In this document: piece after piece, positions 33,284-44,758 of the stretch
Layout: each line of letters starts with the position of its first letter
Position numbering within the stretch: the first letter of the stretch is position 1
Assembly (NCBI GenBank): GCA_024734495.1
Contig: JALMQS010000085.1
Location: forward strand, 14,112,048-14,176,047
Reading direction: 5' to 3'
Length of the DNA: 64,000 bases
Origin: Forficula auricularia
Taxonomy: Eukaryota > Arthropoda > Insecta > Dermaptera > Forficulidae
The notes under the pieces: generated by a model
The model's database searches: none
Seen by the model: only the letters and a program-made list of their open reading frames with translations
What the model was told of the DNA's origin: nothing
Program-made: the position numbers and the translations under genes

Positions 33284-33870
33284 AATTTGTGATTTTTTTT
33301 AATTCCATTACAACTTAAAACATTTATATTGTGATTTTTCATCTTTTGAATTTAGATTACAAAAAAAGAAAAAATCTTCAGTGTGAGCGAATTGTTGTAC
33401 CATAGATTATATTTTTCCCATCTCGCCTTCCTGGGGTTAACCCGTTGCTCTATCTGACACGTCGCTGTCGCAGAACTTGTCTAGAGAGAAAATATTGGGA
33501 GAACCATCACCAGACACAATCATGTTCAAACCTGTTCGCGGTTTGCTCGCTGTTTGCCAGTAGCAAACAATCAGTCCTGTCATTTAATAGCAATTTAAAT
33601 GGAAGCCCCTGCTAGTTAGACAACTCAATTGGCTCATCAGTTATGAGTATTTCTACACAAAAAGGCGCAAGCCATTTCTCCATTTTTTTACTTTATCCAT
33701 TGCTAAGCAGATAAAGTATATATTAATTAGATCGGTCTCGCGCAATTTGTGATTTTTTGTTAATTCTACCACACCTTGAAACAGATCTATAATGTGATTT
33801 TTCATCTTTTGAATTTAGATTATAAAAAAAAGAAAAAAATCTCCAGTGTGAGCGAACTGTTGTAGATTAT
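33284..33870 (+). repeat. direct repeat of about 125 bp, two copies
   Basis: AATTTGTGATTTTTT to GTGTGAGCGAA(T/C)TGTTGTA occurs at 33284-33410 and 33738-33870, including the run TTTTCATCTTTTGAATTTAG. The GC-richer spacer (33415-33720) has no recognisable gene. Confidence 0.7.
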
Positions 33871-34268
33871 ATCACTTTGATAACATCTCTTTCAACGTAC
33901 ATCCGACTATAATTACTGCACTAGGATTTCGCTCTATTATAAATCTGGTTTGCATATCTCTTTATCTAAAAAATTTTCTCGCCAACTTATTACATTCGAG
34001 TGAAAAAATAAAATAAAATAAAATAAAATTCCAAAAATAAATTGAAATCTTACAAATATTTTTTTTTTTCTAACTACATACCTTCTAGTTTCTTAATTCA
34101 TTTTTTTCAAAATTTAATTAATGTTATAATTATTTTATTTTTTCAATACTGAATGCAAATAATTAAATAATCAATAGTCATGAATTGTCCCAGAAATTGG
34201 ACGGCCTTCCGGGTTTTTCTTTAAAAGGAAATAAAAGTAGTTTTGCTCAAAAAATGCCTACTCTAGTA

Positions 34269-34589
34269 CAGAGCTTCTTAAACTGTGTGGGCCGCGACCC
34301 TCAAGGGGGTCATGTAACTAATTGTCGGGGTCGGCAACAGTAAAATTTTCTGGACACGTAATAATATAATATATAGAACTTATAATAATAAAAAAGAAAA
34401 AAAAATAGATTCATTCAAAAGTATATAATTGAATCATTGCTTCTGGTAGGGTTATGTATACCAAACAAATTTTTTATTAATAATTGTTTGATTTGTATAT
34501 CTGTTTTATATACTTAAATACCTGTGGGAGTCGCTTAAAAATTTTCCGAGCCAAAAGAGTCGCGAATGAAAAAAGTTTAAGAAGCTCTA
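34269..34589. mobile_element. hAT-like non-autonomous element
   Basis: The left end CAGAGCTTCTTAAACTGTGT with GGGCCGCGACCC is inverted against AAGTTTAAGAAGCTCT, with a GAGTCGCTTAAAAATTTTCC box inside. This is a common hAT end type. The right flank does not give a clear 8-bp duplication. The frame at 34477-34701 is not a gene. Confidence 0.65.
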
Positions 34590-34848
34590 GCGTATGATTA
34601 AAATATGTTAAATACAAATAAATTAAATTGTAAATATACTGTAGAATAAGGCATTTAGAAACTATTATAATTATAATAATAATAATAATAAATAAAACCA
34701 AATCAGCTAATTTGAAGATCCGTTGATTAGGACTAGAGTACTATATAGTAATTCACTGTATTGAACTAAATAATAATCAATTCAATAGTGGATTATTTCT
34801 GCTGGTTAGTGAACCATTGTGAAAAAAATAAATTGACAAACTCTAGCC

Positions 34849-35039
34849 CATAGGTGTCAAACTTAATGCGTGACTTGTGCCAAAATAAAAAGTGTGAAGT
34901 TTAAGAGGGCCGCAAAGAGACTTTTAGGAGTTTGTAGAAAATAATAGAATTAATAATAATAAAAATAAAAAATATAATATTTTCTTTGACAGTGGGGCCT
35001 CAAAAATTGACGACACGGGCCGCGAGTTTGACACCTATG
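34849..35039. mobile_element. hAT-like MITE with perfect 8-bp duplication
   Basis: The ends are CATAGGTGTCAAACTTAATG and CGCGAGTTTGACACCTATG, inverted, with CTCTAGCC repeated exactly at 34841-34848 and 35040-35047. Only 191 bp, non-coding. Confidence 0.9.
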
Positions 35040-35325
35040 CTCTAGCCCCTCCCCCGCTCCGTTCCCCTGATAAGATTTGAAGGGTTAAATTATTTAATTC
35101 AACACCTAAGGGTAGGGGGGGGGCTTGAATTACCATTTCATTTTTATGGCTCTACATTGATAAAACAAAACCCTATTATTTTGAATTTAAAATAATTCCT
35201 TGTTCATATAATTAACTAGATAATTAAAATTTGCCTAAAATTATTATTGTTCAGTTCATGATCAGTATTAGATATAACAAATCAGAAGAAAAAAAGAAAA
35301 AATTAAACACCGTGTTAAATCATAC

Positions 35326-35377
35326 GACCAATCGCAAAGTTTCGCTAATTTATTGTAGCTTCATCAGGCTCTTGATC
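35326..35377 (-). ncRNA. hammerhead-type motif, CTGATGA and GAAAC intact
   Basis: Read on minus: GATCAAGAGC, CTGATGA, stem II AGCTA with loop CAATAAAT and TAGC, GAAAC, TTTGCGATTGGTC. GATCAA/TTGGTC give a distal stem I (one G-T pair) separated by an internal loop. The cleavage triplet is not recognisable (TTTGC in place of GTC), so activity is doubtful. Confidence 0.6.
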
Positions 35378-35449
35378 AAATTATATTCAAACACTTTGTC
35401 ATTCAATTTTTTTCTTGACATTGAATGACAAAGTGTTTGAAAATAATTT

Positions 35450-35501
35450 AATTAAGAGCCTGATGAAGCTACAATAAATTAGCGAAACATTGCGATTGGT
35501 C
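35450..35501 (+). ncRNA. hammerhead-type motif, partner arm
   Basis: Same boxes as the minus arm (CTGATGA, AGCTA/TAGC, GAAAC). Distal stem I is degraded (AATTAA against TTGGTC) and the segment after GAAAC reads ATTGCG. Confidence 0.55.
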
Positions 35502-35621
35502 GTATGATTTAACACGGTGTTTAATTGTTTCTTTATTCCTCTGATTTGTTATATCTTTCCCTATAATATTATTATTAAAACTTGATTATTAGATTATAAA
35601 ATCATATTTAAATATTAGAAA

Positions 35622-35807
35622 GGGGGGTCAGATAGGCTAGGCGGTAGCATGACAGCGAGCTAACCAGGGGACCCGGGTTCGAATCCGACTCGAGGCATCC
35701 AGCTAAAATCTGACCCCGGGAGTAGAGACAAATTTGAAAAATAAATATATAGTATCGTAAAGTGGCTTATGGCTAAAAAGGCCGAAAAGCCCCAAAAAAA
35801 AAAAAAA
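35622..35807 (+). mobile_element. tRNA-derived SINE, family 1, copy 1
   Basis: An A box in TAGGCTAGGCGGTAGCATG and a B box GGTTCGAATCC mark a tRNA-like head. A unique body (AATCTGACCCCGGGAGTAGA) follows, ending in poly(A). A perfect 12-bp target duplication, AAATATTAGAAA, flanks it (35610-35621, 35808-35819). Copy 2 is at 39791. The intact duplications suggest fairly recent insertion. Confidence 0.92.
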
Positions 35808-35819
35808 AAATATTAGAAA

Positions 35820-36412
35820 CTCTCTAAGTTTAATGATTAAAAAATAATCCGTAGTATATAGACGAAAATTGTTTTCACAAAATCAGCACTCCTATATAAT
35901 CAAAATTATTTTAAAATTTAAATTTAATGAGAATGTATAGTAAAAATAAAAATCTAATAACAAAATTTTACATGTAATAAGAGAAATTTCGTTTTTGCGG
36001 TAAAATTTAGACGCAGTAATTTAACCAATTTGAAAAATTCCTGTGAACGAACGATCTGAGAGAGTTCGTGCGTTTTCTCAAATACCAAACAAAATTCATA
36101 AATTGAGGTTATATGTTCTTTTTTTTTTTACTTTAAATCATCTATTTGAAATTCCGAGATGAACATGGAATCTTTTTGAAATGGATTCAAGAAGGATGAA
36201 AGATGATTATTTATAGAATTTGATTCAAACCTAAATAACAGCCACATCAAGTTGAAAGAATCCCCCTCTTGAACTGTCTCTCTCGAACTTTTTAACCGGA
36301 TTCAAATCCGGACCATGATTCATGCAACTCATTTATAATCCACTAAAAAGAGAAAGACATTCAAATATACTCACTATTTTCTGCTTTAGACGATTTGACT
36401 TAATTGAATAGT
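35820..36412. other. AT-rich non-coding sequence
   Basis: No gene or repeat recognised. Confidence 0.5.
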
Positions 36413-36562
36413 ACATGGAACACCGAGCGATGCTCGGAAATTTTTGATTCAGCTAAAAGCGATATATTAATATTATTTTTAATTTTAAATTCAGGTAAAA
36501 AGGTCGATTTTTAATCGCAGCCAAAATAAAATAAATTTGAAATAAAACTTAATTTATATTTT

Positions 36563-36600
36563 TACCAACGTTTACACCCGCTATGGCCATCATCAAGACG
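36563..36600 (-). ncRNA. degenerate hammerhead-like motif
   Basis: Read on minus: CTTGATGATGGCCATAGCGG, then GTAAACGTTGG. It resembles CTGATGATGGCC...GAAACGTTGG, with an extra T in the first box and GTAAAC for GAAAC. It is a decayed copy. Confidence 0.45.
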
Positions 36601-36677
36601 TATCACTGGCCACAAAGTTTTGAATGTAATTGCAATTAAAAATAATATTAATATACACGGAGGTTCTTTCGTTGACC

Positions 36678-36732
36678 CTTTTAAATCCTGAAGAAGGAGG
36701 CACGATCCTTCGAATTGTCGGATTTTTTAAGA
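36678..36732 (+). ncRNA. decayed hammerhead of the 22-kb family
   Basis: CCCTTTTAAATC, CTGAAGA, AGGAGG-CACGA-TCCTTC, GAATTGTC, GGATTTTTTAAG. The order and stem sequences match 22005-22059, and CTGAAGA and GTC survive, but GAAAC has become GAATT. It is a single copy, not palindromic. Confidence 0.6.
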
Positions 36733-37116
36733 GAATGAAATTGATATTCTAATAAATTATTTTATAGAAAAATACATTTAATTAATTAAATTGGTAAATT
36801 TTAATATATAATAATATTTGTAATGATCTATTAGTGGAATTTAAAATTAAAAAACCAATTAATTATTAAAAGGAAATTGAATAAAAATGTAATTATAAAT
36901 TTTTATTCAAACAACCACCTGTGAATAATTATTTCAATTAACAAAAAACCCATCAAAAACAACTTAGCCGAAGATGAGACCGTGACAGATCGAAATGTCA
37001 ACACAAAAACCCCCCTAACCCGTGAATTTCATCCAAATCATTATAGCCGTTTTCGAGAAACCGATTCTATATATATATATATATACAAGAATTACTCGTT
37101 TAATATAATAAGATAT

Positions 37117-38400
37117 TTCCTTTATTTTTTTCAAAATAAGTCTTATTTTTAATAAATAAAAAAATTACATAAAATGTTAAACTGGTTTTTATTTCCTCTT
37201 AGGTACATAGTTTGACCCACTTATTTTGACTTGTTGTTCCAATAATATATAATTTATTTCTTTGTCGATGACTAAACAACTCAACCTTTTCTGTGGATTT
37301 TTACTTCAAATTTATGTCTTCATTTAAATGTTTTTTTATTGGTATTTGACCAGCTGTTCAACTCCTAGCAACATCAATTACTTCAGTAACATTAATCGTT
37401 TTTTTAAGACAGAGAGAGAGAGAGAGAAAGAAGTATTAAATGAATGAAACTCTCGGTTTCAGAATCCAATTTTACGGAAATTCCACTAGCTCATCGTCAT
37501 TTAATTGTATATATATACGTCGTGAGTAGTGAATGAGTCGATTTCGGTATGGGGGCGTTCCGAATCCAGACTCAATTCATAATGGGAAAAACTTATGAAA
37601 GAGAGCTAGAGGTTAATAATATTAATCTCGAAAAATATGGTCAATTCTCCTAATCATTGGATCTCAAATATTCGAAGAAACTCTCCGCATTTGTTATCGA
37701 TATCATTTCTATAGGGAAATTTCAAAATGATCCTCAAATAGTGAAATACATTGTTCCAACAATTGGCGAACCGTTTGGATCTCTTTGAAAATCCTATAAA
37801 ACATGTTATTTTGACCTCTGAGTCGCTCGCCAGTAGCGTCTAACTTAAAAGAGGCACTATATGCGCGGAGTAAAAAAATAGTTCGCAGCTTTACTGAAAG
37901 ATTTTCACTAAATATACTAATTCTATATTGTATTTAATTTGTACTTTCTCTGATCTATTTCTTAAAAATCAAAAAATTGGCTCAAAAATGTAAGTTCGAA
38001 CTTTTGCTGTGAATTCTCCTCCCCTAACCTTGGTTCCCTTTAATTTAAAATTCTATAAAAATTAATGAAAGTATGTATTTTTTTCCGAATACTTCGATTA
38101 AAATTATTAATTGAGATAGACAGATAGATAAAACTAGCGAACCCTCAAAATTCGAATCCCACTATAGTACACTTTTATAAAATTCATTTATTTCAAAAAA
38201 TATCCTATTTTATTTTTTCTATTTAATGTTTCTCGTGATGTTTTAATTATTATTAATTTAGATATTTTTAATACAGGGTGGGTCATAAAGATCTACTACA
38301 TTTTGAAGAGGTATAAAAAAATGAAAAAGTTTAACCTGAAAAAAAAACTGAATATATGTATTTTTGAAAATAACATAAAATATTTTCTTTTTTTTAAATG
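37117..38400. other. AT-rich non-coding sequence with an (AG)n run
   Basis: (AG)n lies at 37411-37428. ACAGGGTGGGTCATAAAG near 38274 looks like the left end of a mariner-type element but no right end was found. No gene. Confidence 0.5.
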
Positions 38401-38429
38401 CGTTTTAAACATTATCAGACAAAAAAAAA

Positions 38430-38600
38430 AACGGGGAGAGGTCAAAAATGAAAATTCTAGCCCTTTCGACCAAACTTAACCAAATTTTGTATACATATTC
38501 TTTGGACTCCAAGAAGGCTAGAAATGCAATAACTAACCAAATTTTCTATACATAGTTGGGCGAAAGGGCTAGATTCTTCTGTCATTGGGGATCATCTATT
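38430..38600 (+). repeat. relative of the 124-bp tandem repeat at 62 kb
   Basis: AACCAAATTTTGTATACATA occurs here and, slightly altered, again about 75 bp on. The surrounding text (GACCAAACTTAACC, AGAAGGCTAGAAATGCAATA) matches units of 62280-62660. The two halves are partly inverted around CCCTTTCG. Confidence 0.6.
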
Positions 38601-39650
38601 CTCAAAAAATCCGTACTTCTTCATTGCTGATTATAAGTTCAGGCTTGCATTTGTTATATGGTTATTATTATTATTTATTGGTTTGGAATTTTTACTGTTG
38701 ATGTAGTTTAGAACTTCACACTTGAAATTATTCCTGTCGTCGTTTATTCTATTTATTTTTCAAAATATACTTAATCAAAAATAATTAGTGGGGCTAAGTT
38801 TTTCAAAGAAGAAAAACAAAGGTTGAAAAATCTCTCAGCTCTCAAAATTATTATAAAATCAGCTCTATGTTATCATTTAAATTCAAACAAACCCTTTATG
38901 TTAGATAATTTATATTTCACTTAAATTTTTGAAAATTATTTGATTAACTGAGATATCCACCAACTACCTGTTTTTTAAATAATTTATCGGATCTGATATT
39001 CCCCTTAATTTTAAATTAATATTAATGAAATTATATTTACATAGCTGGTGCTAAGAGAGGAATGGGATTTCATAGTTTATCTCACCCGTGATTAGAAACA
39101 AAGTTATTTTTGTATAATATAATACCCAACGATCACAATTTAAAATTGTTTAAATGATTTTGTTAATCAAATGTTTTTATTGTTATTTAAGAATTGGCTT
39201 AAAAATTTTAAAACCCTTTCCCATATATCCTGTCACCAGGCTATGTATATTAGTATTTATATACGGTAATAATTATGTGATCTCAACTTCCCGCATATAT
39301 TTAATAGACTAATATTATTGTCATCAAATTTATTATTAATTAAATGGTACCTAAGATATGTATATACATTTTATCATTCTATAAATTATAAATAATTTAA
39401 ATGTTTTTTATTCTATATATTTTATATCTGGTTAATAAAAATACTAATATGTATATAATATAAGTTAATAATTCATTAACAAATGATTATTATCGATACG
39501 ATTTAGTGTGGTTGAAATGATGTTTTGATGATTGTGTTATAGCTTATAAGTTGAAAAATTTTATCTGAAACCCCATTGTGTTTCAAATCACTTGAAAAAA
39601 GACGCCAGATTAAGAAGTCATAGTTTTGTATATGTTTGATAATGAATAAA
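38601..39650. other. AT-rich non-coding sequence
   Basis: No gene, repeat or structured RNA recognised. Confidence 0.5.
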
Positions 39651-39654
39651 TATT

Positions 39655-39750
39655 AGACATAAAGACCATCCGAGACTCGAACTCAGGACATCACATACCC
39701 GGCTTGAAATTCTAATCAACTTAGCTTCAAGTAGTCCCCGAACCCAAATT
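39655..39750 (-). repeat. tRNA-like SINE head
   Basis: On minus, AGCTAAGTTGATTAGAA resembles an A box (TAGCTCAGTTGGTTAGAG) and GAGTTCGAGTC resembles a B box about 30 bp later. No tail or target duplication was found. Confidence 0.45.
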
Positions 39751-39791
39751 AATCCTAGATGGGTATTTTATTACATTTTAATTCTTTCTTT

Positions 39792-39976
39792 GGGGGTCGG
39801 GTAGGCTAGGCGGTAGCATGTCAGCCAGCTAACCAAGAGGACCCGGAGTTCGAATCCGGCTCGAGGCATCCGGCTAAAATCTGACCCCCGAGGTAGAGAC
39901 AAATTTAAAAATAAAAATAAATAGTATCGTAAATGGCTTATGGCTACCATGGCCGAAAAGCCAAAAAAAAAAAAAA
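39792..39976 (+). mobile_element. tRNA-derived SINE, family 1, copy 2
   Basis: It matches 35622-35807 (GTAGGCTAGGCGGTAGCATG head, CTCGAGGCATCCGGCTAAAA body, poly(A) end). A 12-bp duplication, AATTCTTTCTTT, flanks it (39780-39791, 39977-39988). The B box has one inserted base. Confidence 0.92.
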
Positions 39977-40232
39977 AATTCTTTCTTTATTTATTTTCAC
40001 CGCTCTATAGTGCCTAGTCTATTAAACGCCTCACTTAATCCAAGCACTTTAACCTTGATGAAAAAATTATTTTCTAGCTTAGATTGCTTAGATTAATTGA
40101 GAGGTCTTTAACTATATTTTAATAAGCAGAGCCTCTATGATGCCATGAAAATAATTAAAGAATTTAAAATGTAATGAAATACCATCTTCATTTAGACATC
40201 AACGCCAGGCTTAGAAGATAGAGATTTATTTA

Positions 40233-40485
40233 ATTGGCGACTGTGGGTCAGTGGTTAGAGTGTCTGGCCGGTGACCTGAAGTATACTGGTTTGAGATTGA
40301 GTCTCAGCAGATATTTGCAGTCGCCTCCTCTTGGAAAGCAATGGCAACCTACCAAGAGTATAATTGCCTAGTCAACCTCTCCAAACTAGCCGTTCAGAAC
40401 CAGCGTTAAAAAGTAGGTCTCATATATCAGTGTAAAACATATATGGAGAGGCGTCGACGCCCGTTTCGGGCATGGAACTCTAAGA
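40233..40485 (+). mobile_element. tRNA-derived SINE, family 2, copy 1
   Basis: The head GGGTCAGTGGTTAGAGTG (A box) and TGGTTTGAGATTG (weak B box) is followed by a body with GGAAAGCAATGGCAACCTAC. The target duplication AGATTTATTTA lies at 40222-40232 and 40486-40496. The tail is not poly(A) but a CATGGAACTCTAAG end. A second copy lies on minus at 54955-55150. Confidence 0.88.
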
Positions 40486-40510
40486 AGATTTATTTATTAG
40501 TTTGGGTTCT

Positions 40511-40584
40511 GGGACTCGTAGCTCAGCTGGTTAGAGCTTCGCCCCGGATACGTGAGATCTTGGGTACGAAATCCGGCTGGTACT
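40511..40584 (+). repeat. tRNA-like sequence, SINE head or tRNA pseudogene
   Basis: GTAGCTCAGCTGGTTAGAGC is a perfect tRNA D-arm/A box. The B box is disrupted (GGGTACGAAATCC), the anticodon stem has a mismatch and the acceptor arms do not pair, so it is not a functional tRNA. No target duplication was found. Confidence 0.55.
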
Positions 40585-40599
40585 TTTATCTATAAAATG

Positions 40600-42083
40600 T
40601 TTTCTTTATTTTTTAACTTGATTTAAAAATTGTCTTTGGACACTGCCTGGTTATAAATACCTACACCCCTAGACTTAATGAAAAAAATTATTTTCTTAGG
40701 ATGCTGTGACTTATTGACCTTTACTCGACCCGGACCCGAACTCGTCGGGAAATTACCCTTAAAACCTGATCTCAGCCTAAAATCTTGATTTTAAAAAAAT
40801 AATTTAGAGTTTTTTAGGGCATCTATTGAATTCAATTTGCCTACAGTACAGTTTACCCACCTCGAGTTTCAGAACTTATCTGTGTATTTGTAGGTGCTGA
40901 ATACAAATTTAGTAATCTTTCCTTGAACAAATTGCATTAAATCGGTTTTCATACCATATTTTCATTGGCAAAGAAAATTCACTACCAATCAATAATTTCC
41001 TGGCTAAAACGGGATCCGGTTGAGTTGAGATCATATAATAGAGAGTTTAATACATAATAATAAATTGTGTGTATACCTATTAAGTTTATAAATTCCTATT
41101 CATTTATTATCTGTGATCTTAACAATCAAAAAATATTAAATTAATGCCAAATAAAGATGATTTAATCCTAATATTTAGTAAGATATATTTCTAATTATAT
41201 ATGTAAGTGGATTAAAAATAGGACAGGATCTCATCTAGTCTAGATAAATAAGGATTTACTTCTCTTTAAAACTTAAAATTAGAATAACTTATATACTTAA
41301 TTATATATGTTCATTTTTCGTCTATTGTAAAACATAAAATGTGCCAGAATTAATATATGTATTTATTTACTGGCTTTTAATACTAATAATGATATAAAAA
41401 GTAATATTATCAATTTTTAAGTTTCGTGATATCGTATTTATACTATTTATTATTGGCCTATACTTGTGAATAGATGTTTCAGAATATTATAACTTTGTTA
41501 TTTAAAATTTTGTTTGAAAAATATTATATGGTATTATAATGTTAAAATCAGAGTAGTTATGGTCAATGGCGCCCATGGCAAGATTGCGATTTAGCACCGT
41601 TAAAAAATTTTTAATGGCAAAAATCAGCACCTGCTAAAGGCACTAGTTATCGGGGAACAAAACTTTTTTAACCATAAGAATATGCTTGTTTAGGTAGCGG
41701 TTGCCAATAGATATTAGGGGAGTTTACATCTAACTATTAATTCTATGTTTCTCGAAGAGATGACCTCTCGTATATTCGAATCAAAATATTTATTGGTGAA
41801 AATCATTATAAGCCTGACTTTTTGTCGAGATATACAGATTTAATTTAATTTAAAATCACGCGAATCACCCCTCCTGATATCTATTGGTAGATAGCTATCG
41901 GAAAAACAAAATCTTTTCTCTCATATGAATAATAGTTTTACTTCTCCATTAAGTAGTGTCTCTAGCGGTGCTAATAGTGCTGTTGATTATGAAAGTGATT
42001 TAAATTATTTATTATTCCTTTCGAGATATTTAAATTTTTACAAAATAAACAAGATTTAAATCTCATATATAACATATATTCGG
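40600..42083. other. AT-rich non-coding sequence
   Basis: A weak inverted repeat (GCCAATAGATATTAGGGGAG near 41702 and its relative near 41867) suggests a decayed element. No gene. Confidence 0.45.
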
Positions 42084-42563
42084 AGGCCAAATTATTATAC
42101 TCAAATGATTTTTATTAAGTAAATTTATTTTATATTCAAACTTTTCAAAAAATCTAGTAGTAATTTAGTCTAATAACCCTTTTGGGCTGGTCCTGGCAAC
42201 TCGCCAGACTTCAACCCGCTCGAAAATGTATGTGCGACCCTAAAAAAAGAAATTTGTAAAGATGAAATAATTACTAACAAAAGGTACTTGATAGAAAATA
42301 TTATTAAAGCATGGCACAATACACCTGCACTTCAAGAAATAGCCAAAAAATGCATTGCCACATTGCCAGCATGCTGGAGAGCATATAAAATTTGATTGCT
42401 CGAAAGGGAGGATTCACTAAATATTGAAATTGTATTTGTATTGTCCTAAGCTAATAAACCTATAATGATAACAAATGAAACGATATTATGACTTTAATAC
42501 TAAGCTAAACCCTTAAAAATGTATGAAAGATATAATTTTCCAATTGAGTATAATAATTTAGCC
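42084..42563 (+). mobile_element. Tc1-like element, internally deleted
   Basis: GGCCAAATTATTATACTCAA at the left and TTGAGTATAATAATTTAGCC at the right are inverted ends of Tc1 type. Only 480 bp remain, carrying the transposase C-terminus. Confidence 0.75.
42186..42395 (+). pseudogene. Tc1-like transposase C-terminal fragment
   Basis: A 69-codon frame with stop reads GPGNSPDFNPLENV, the conserved end of the DDE/D domain of Tc1 transposases (the E of PLEN is the expected third catalytic acid), followed by KKEICKDEI and ...EIAKKCIATLPACWRA, then a stop near the right terminal repeat. The DNA-binding domains and the first two catalytic aspartates are missing. The frame itself is undamaged. Confidence 0.88.
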
Positions 42564-42588
42564 ATCCACTCTGTATTGTAGGATTTCC

Positions 42589-42698
42589 AGATTCAAAACA
42601 AGAGAAATAATATCTAACAAGATGTCATTTAATTAGACAAAGTTTTTTTCTAATTAAATGACATCTCTGTTAGATATTATTTTCTTGTTTTGAATCTG
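42589..42698. repeat. perfect-type hairpin, 48-bp arms
   Basis: CAGATTCAAAACAAGAGAAA... mirrors TTCTTGTTTTGAATCTG with one or two differences and a 13-base loop. Immediately downstream of the Tc1 relic; non-coding. Confidence 0.8.
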
Positions 42699-42774
42699 TA
42701 ATGCCTCATGTAAATCCAACAATATTAAATTTACCAGTCCGTCTCCGAAAACTATTTCAAACTTATATATAACT

Positions 42775-43045
42775 CAGGAATTATTCGACGGATTATAGTG
42801 GTGTTTCACAAAGAGGAAATAAAATTAAAAAAATTAAAAAATTTTTAAATTATATTTTGGAGATTAAAATTTTTTTAAATTATATTTTGGAGATTTTTCA
42901 GTCTTTTGTTAAACCTCCTGATGAAGGGTTCATAGCCCGAAATATGTATAGAGATAAATAAAAAATCTCCAAAATATAATTTAAAATTTTTTTAATTTTA
43001 TTTCCTCTTTGTGAAACACCACTATAATCCGTCAAATAATTCCTG
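42775..43045. mobile_element. palindromic element with one CTGATGA hammerhead motif
   Basis: CAGGAATTATTCGACGGATT at the left mirrors GTCAAATAATTCCTG at the right, with arms reading GTGTTTCACAAAGAGGAAAT. A hammerhead-type motif sits in the loop on plus. Confidence 0.75.
42910..42960 (+). ncRNA. hammerhead ribozyme motif
   Basis: AAACCTC, CTGATGA, stem II AGGG-TTCATAG-CCC, GAAA, TATGTATA, GAGATAAA. Both core boxes are intact. CTC/GAG gives a short stem I. The segment after GAA is a near self-complementary ATATGTAT tract. Its 3' tail resembles that of the 44.8-kb copy (TTTTATTTC...GTGAAAC). Confidence 0.65.
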
Positions 43046-43900
43046 TGTTTAATATGTTTCACTATAAACCAACACCGCTTTCCCTAAACGTTATTATATA
43101 TAACTTGCAATACTGACTTCACACTATTCTTCTTAAAATGGATGCAACACAAAATATTAAATAAATTCACGTTTTCATTTTTTTGACTTGGACCACTTTC
43201 ATAATCACCGAAATAGAGTATATAAAGTGGAAGGCTACCGTATATCGAAAAAGCGCTCTCTATCGACTGCAGGGCGAAAACTCTTAGTTCTTAATAGCTA
43301 TCCAAAGATCATAGAACATTCAAAGCCTTTGTTATAGATATAAGATACATACCCTTTATGTTATATCTACATATATATATAAGAACATTTTTTACACTTG
43401 ATAATGTCACCAAAATTTGCCCCGAAGAGAGCGGTTTCCGCCATTTTATCGCCCAATAGTTTCGCCCTGGTCTCGCCAGAGAGCTCTGTAACTCGTATAC
43501 ACTAAAATACATTGGTTCCTTATGGAGCATTCCACTCTATATTAGTCTATGATACCGCTGACTACACTCTCCAAAACTGCTCCCCCCCCCCCCCCCCCCT
43601 CTAGCCAATCCTAGCTACAGTGTTGGCTAAAATCCCCTAAATCAAATAATTGAAATTAATGTACAATAATAAGGCCTAAAATTTACTCCATTTTTTTTGT
43701 AATTATAATAAAATTTAAATTTGTATTAATATATTTCTGTAAAAAAAAAATATTGTAATGGTGTTTATTTTTTTTAAATAAATGTTTATTCAATGTAATG
43801 AGTTTTTTAATATTAGTACCCGAGTAATATTTTGTCGTCAGAAAGTGATTTCTACAGGCTTCTAATCTTGTAGACGATATTCAGGGACGATTTTCCAACT
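43046..43900. other. non-coding sequence with poly-C run
   Basis: Poly-C at 43579-43600. A GC-richer patch at 43230-43560 has a 73-codon minus-strand frame without any recognisable motif. No gene supported. Confidence 0.4.
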
Positions 43901-44138
43901 ATGAGTCCAAAGTCTTCTCATTAAAAAATGCGCCCCTGAACTTGCTCCTATACTATCTAAATTATATATCTCCTATAACTCCGGAACATTTCCGGAGGCC
44001 TGGAAACTAGCCAGAATCCAACCAATTAAGAAAAAAGGCGATTCATCCAACATAAAAAACCATCGACCCATAGCAATCACTTCTGTCCTATCCAAAATCA
44101 TGGAAAAGGCCATCAACGAGCAAGTTCTACGACACTTA

Positions 44139-44286
44139 GGGCCGGTTGTATGTCGCAAAGTAAATGCTTTTACCACTAACCCAGGGTAGGTGGTAAATGG
44201 AGGGATTGGCCATCCCAGTGGCTCCATTTACCATCTACCGTTTGTTAGTGGTAAAAAGCATTTACTTTGCGACATACAACCGGCCC
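44139..44286. mobile_element. Harbinger-like palindromic MITE, copy 2, inside the RT gene
   Basis: GGGCCGGTTGTATGTCG ends as in copy 1, 148 bp, inserted between the codons for ...VLRHL and ESNKF of the RT. The left flank is TTA and the right TAG, so the 3-bp duplication has changed by one base or was 2 bp. Confidence 0.85.
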
Positions 44287-44758
44287 TAGAGTCAAATAAA
44301 TTTATCCACGATAGGCAATACGGCTTCAGGCAATCCCGGTCGACCGGTGACATTCTAGCATATGTAACTCATATCTGGAACAAAACCCTGGAGGCCGGGA
44401 ATGAGACCCTTGCGGTAGCTTTAGAAATTTCAAAAGCCTTCGATATGGTCTGGCACAAAAATCTTCTTGCCAAATTGACCTCCCTTCGGCCTTGCACCAA
44501 AACTCTGTAAGTTATTCGAAAGTTTTCTTTCAGACCGTAGTATTAAGGTTGTCATCGATGGAATATCATCTTCCCCTTCCACACCAACGCTGGAGTTCCT
44601 CAGGGATCGGTTATCTCCCCTACGCTTTTTCTTATCTATATCAACGACCTTCTAAACTTGCCCTCCAATCCGGTACATTGTTACGCAGATGACAGCACCC
44701 TATAAACCCCCCTGCATCGCATAAAAACCGTGCAGACATTGCCTCCAGTGTATTAACT

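Larger units (their letters stand above)
35272..35555. mobile_element. 284-bp palindrome with two CTGATGA-type motifs
   Basis: The arms begin GATATAACAAATCAGA and mirror exactly at the right end. Each arm contains CCTGATGAAGCTAC on its own strand and a tail with CGTATGATTTAACACGGTGT. The outer sequence is conserved between arms; the centre has a tandem ACAAAGTGTTTGA inverted box. Confidence 0.85.
36413..37116 (+). repeat. dispersed repeat, CACCGAGC hairpin family, copy C
   Basis: It begins CACCGAGCGATGCTCGG (perfect hairpin) and ends with the (AT)n, CAAGAATTACTCGTTTAATA tail shared with copy A. It is longer than the other copies because two hammerhead-like pieces (36568-36732) lie inside. 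It also has the box GCCGTTTTCGAGAAACCGAT common at retroelement 3' ends. Confidence 0.6.

Noticed and set aside
34013..34027. CRISPR-like or satellite structure in short A/T repeats here and at 11254, 37071, 61341
   Set aside because: They are plain microsatellites ((AAAAT)n, (AT)n).
40511..40584. Functional tRNA gene
   Set aside because: The D arm is perfect, but the B box is interrupted, the anticodon stem mismatched and the acceptor ends do not pair.
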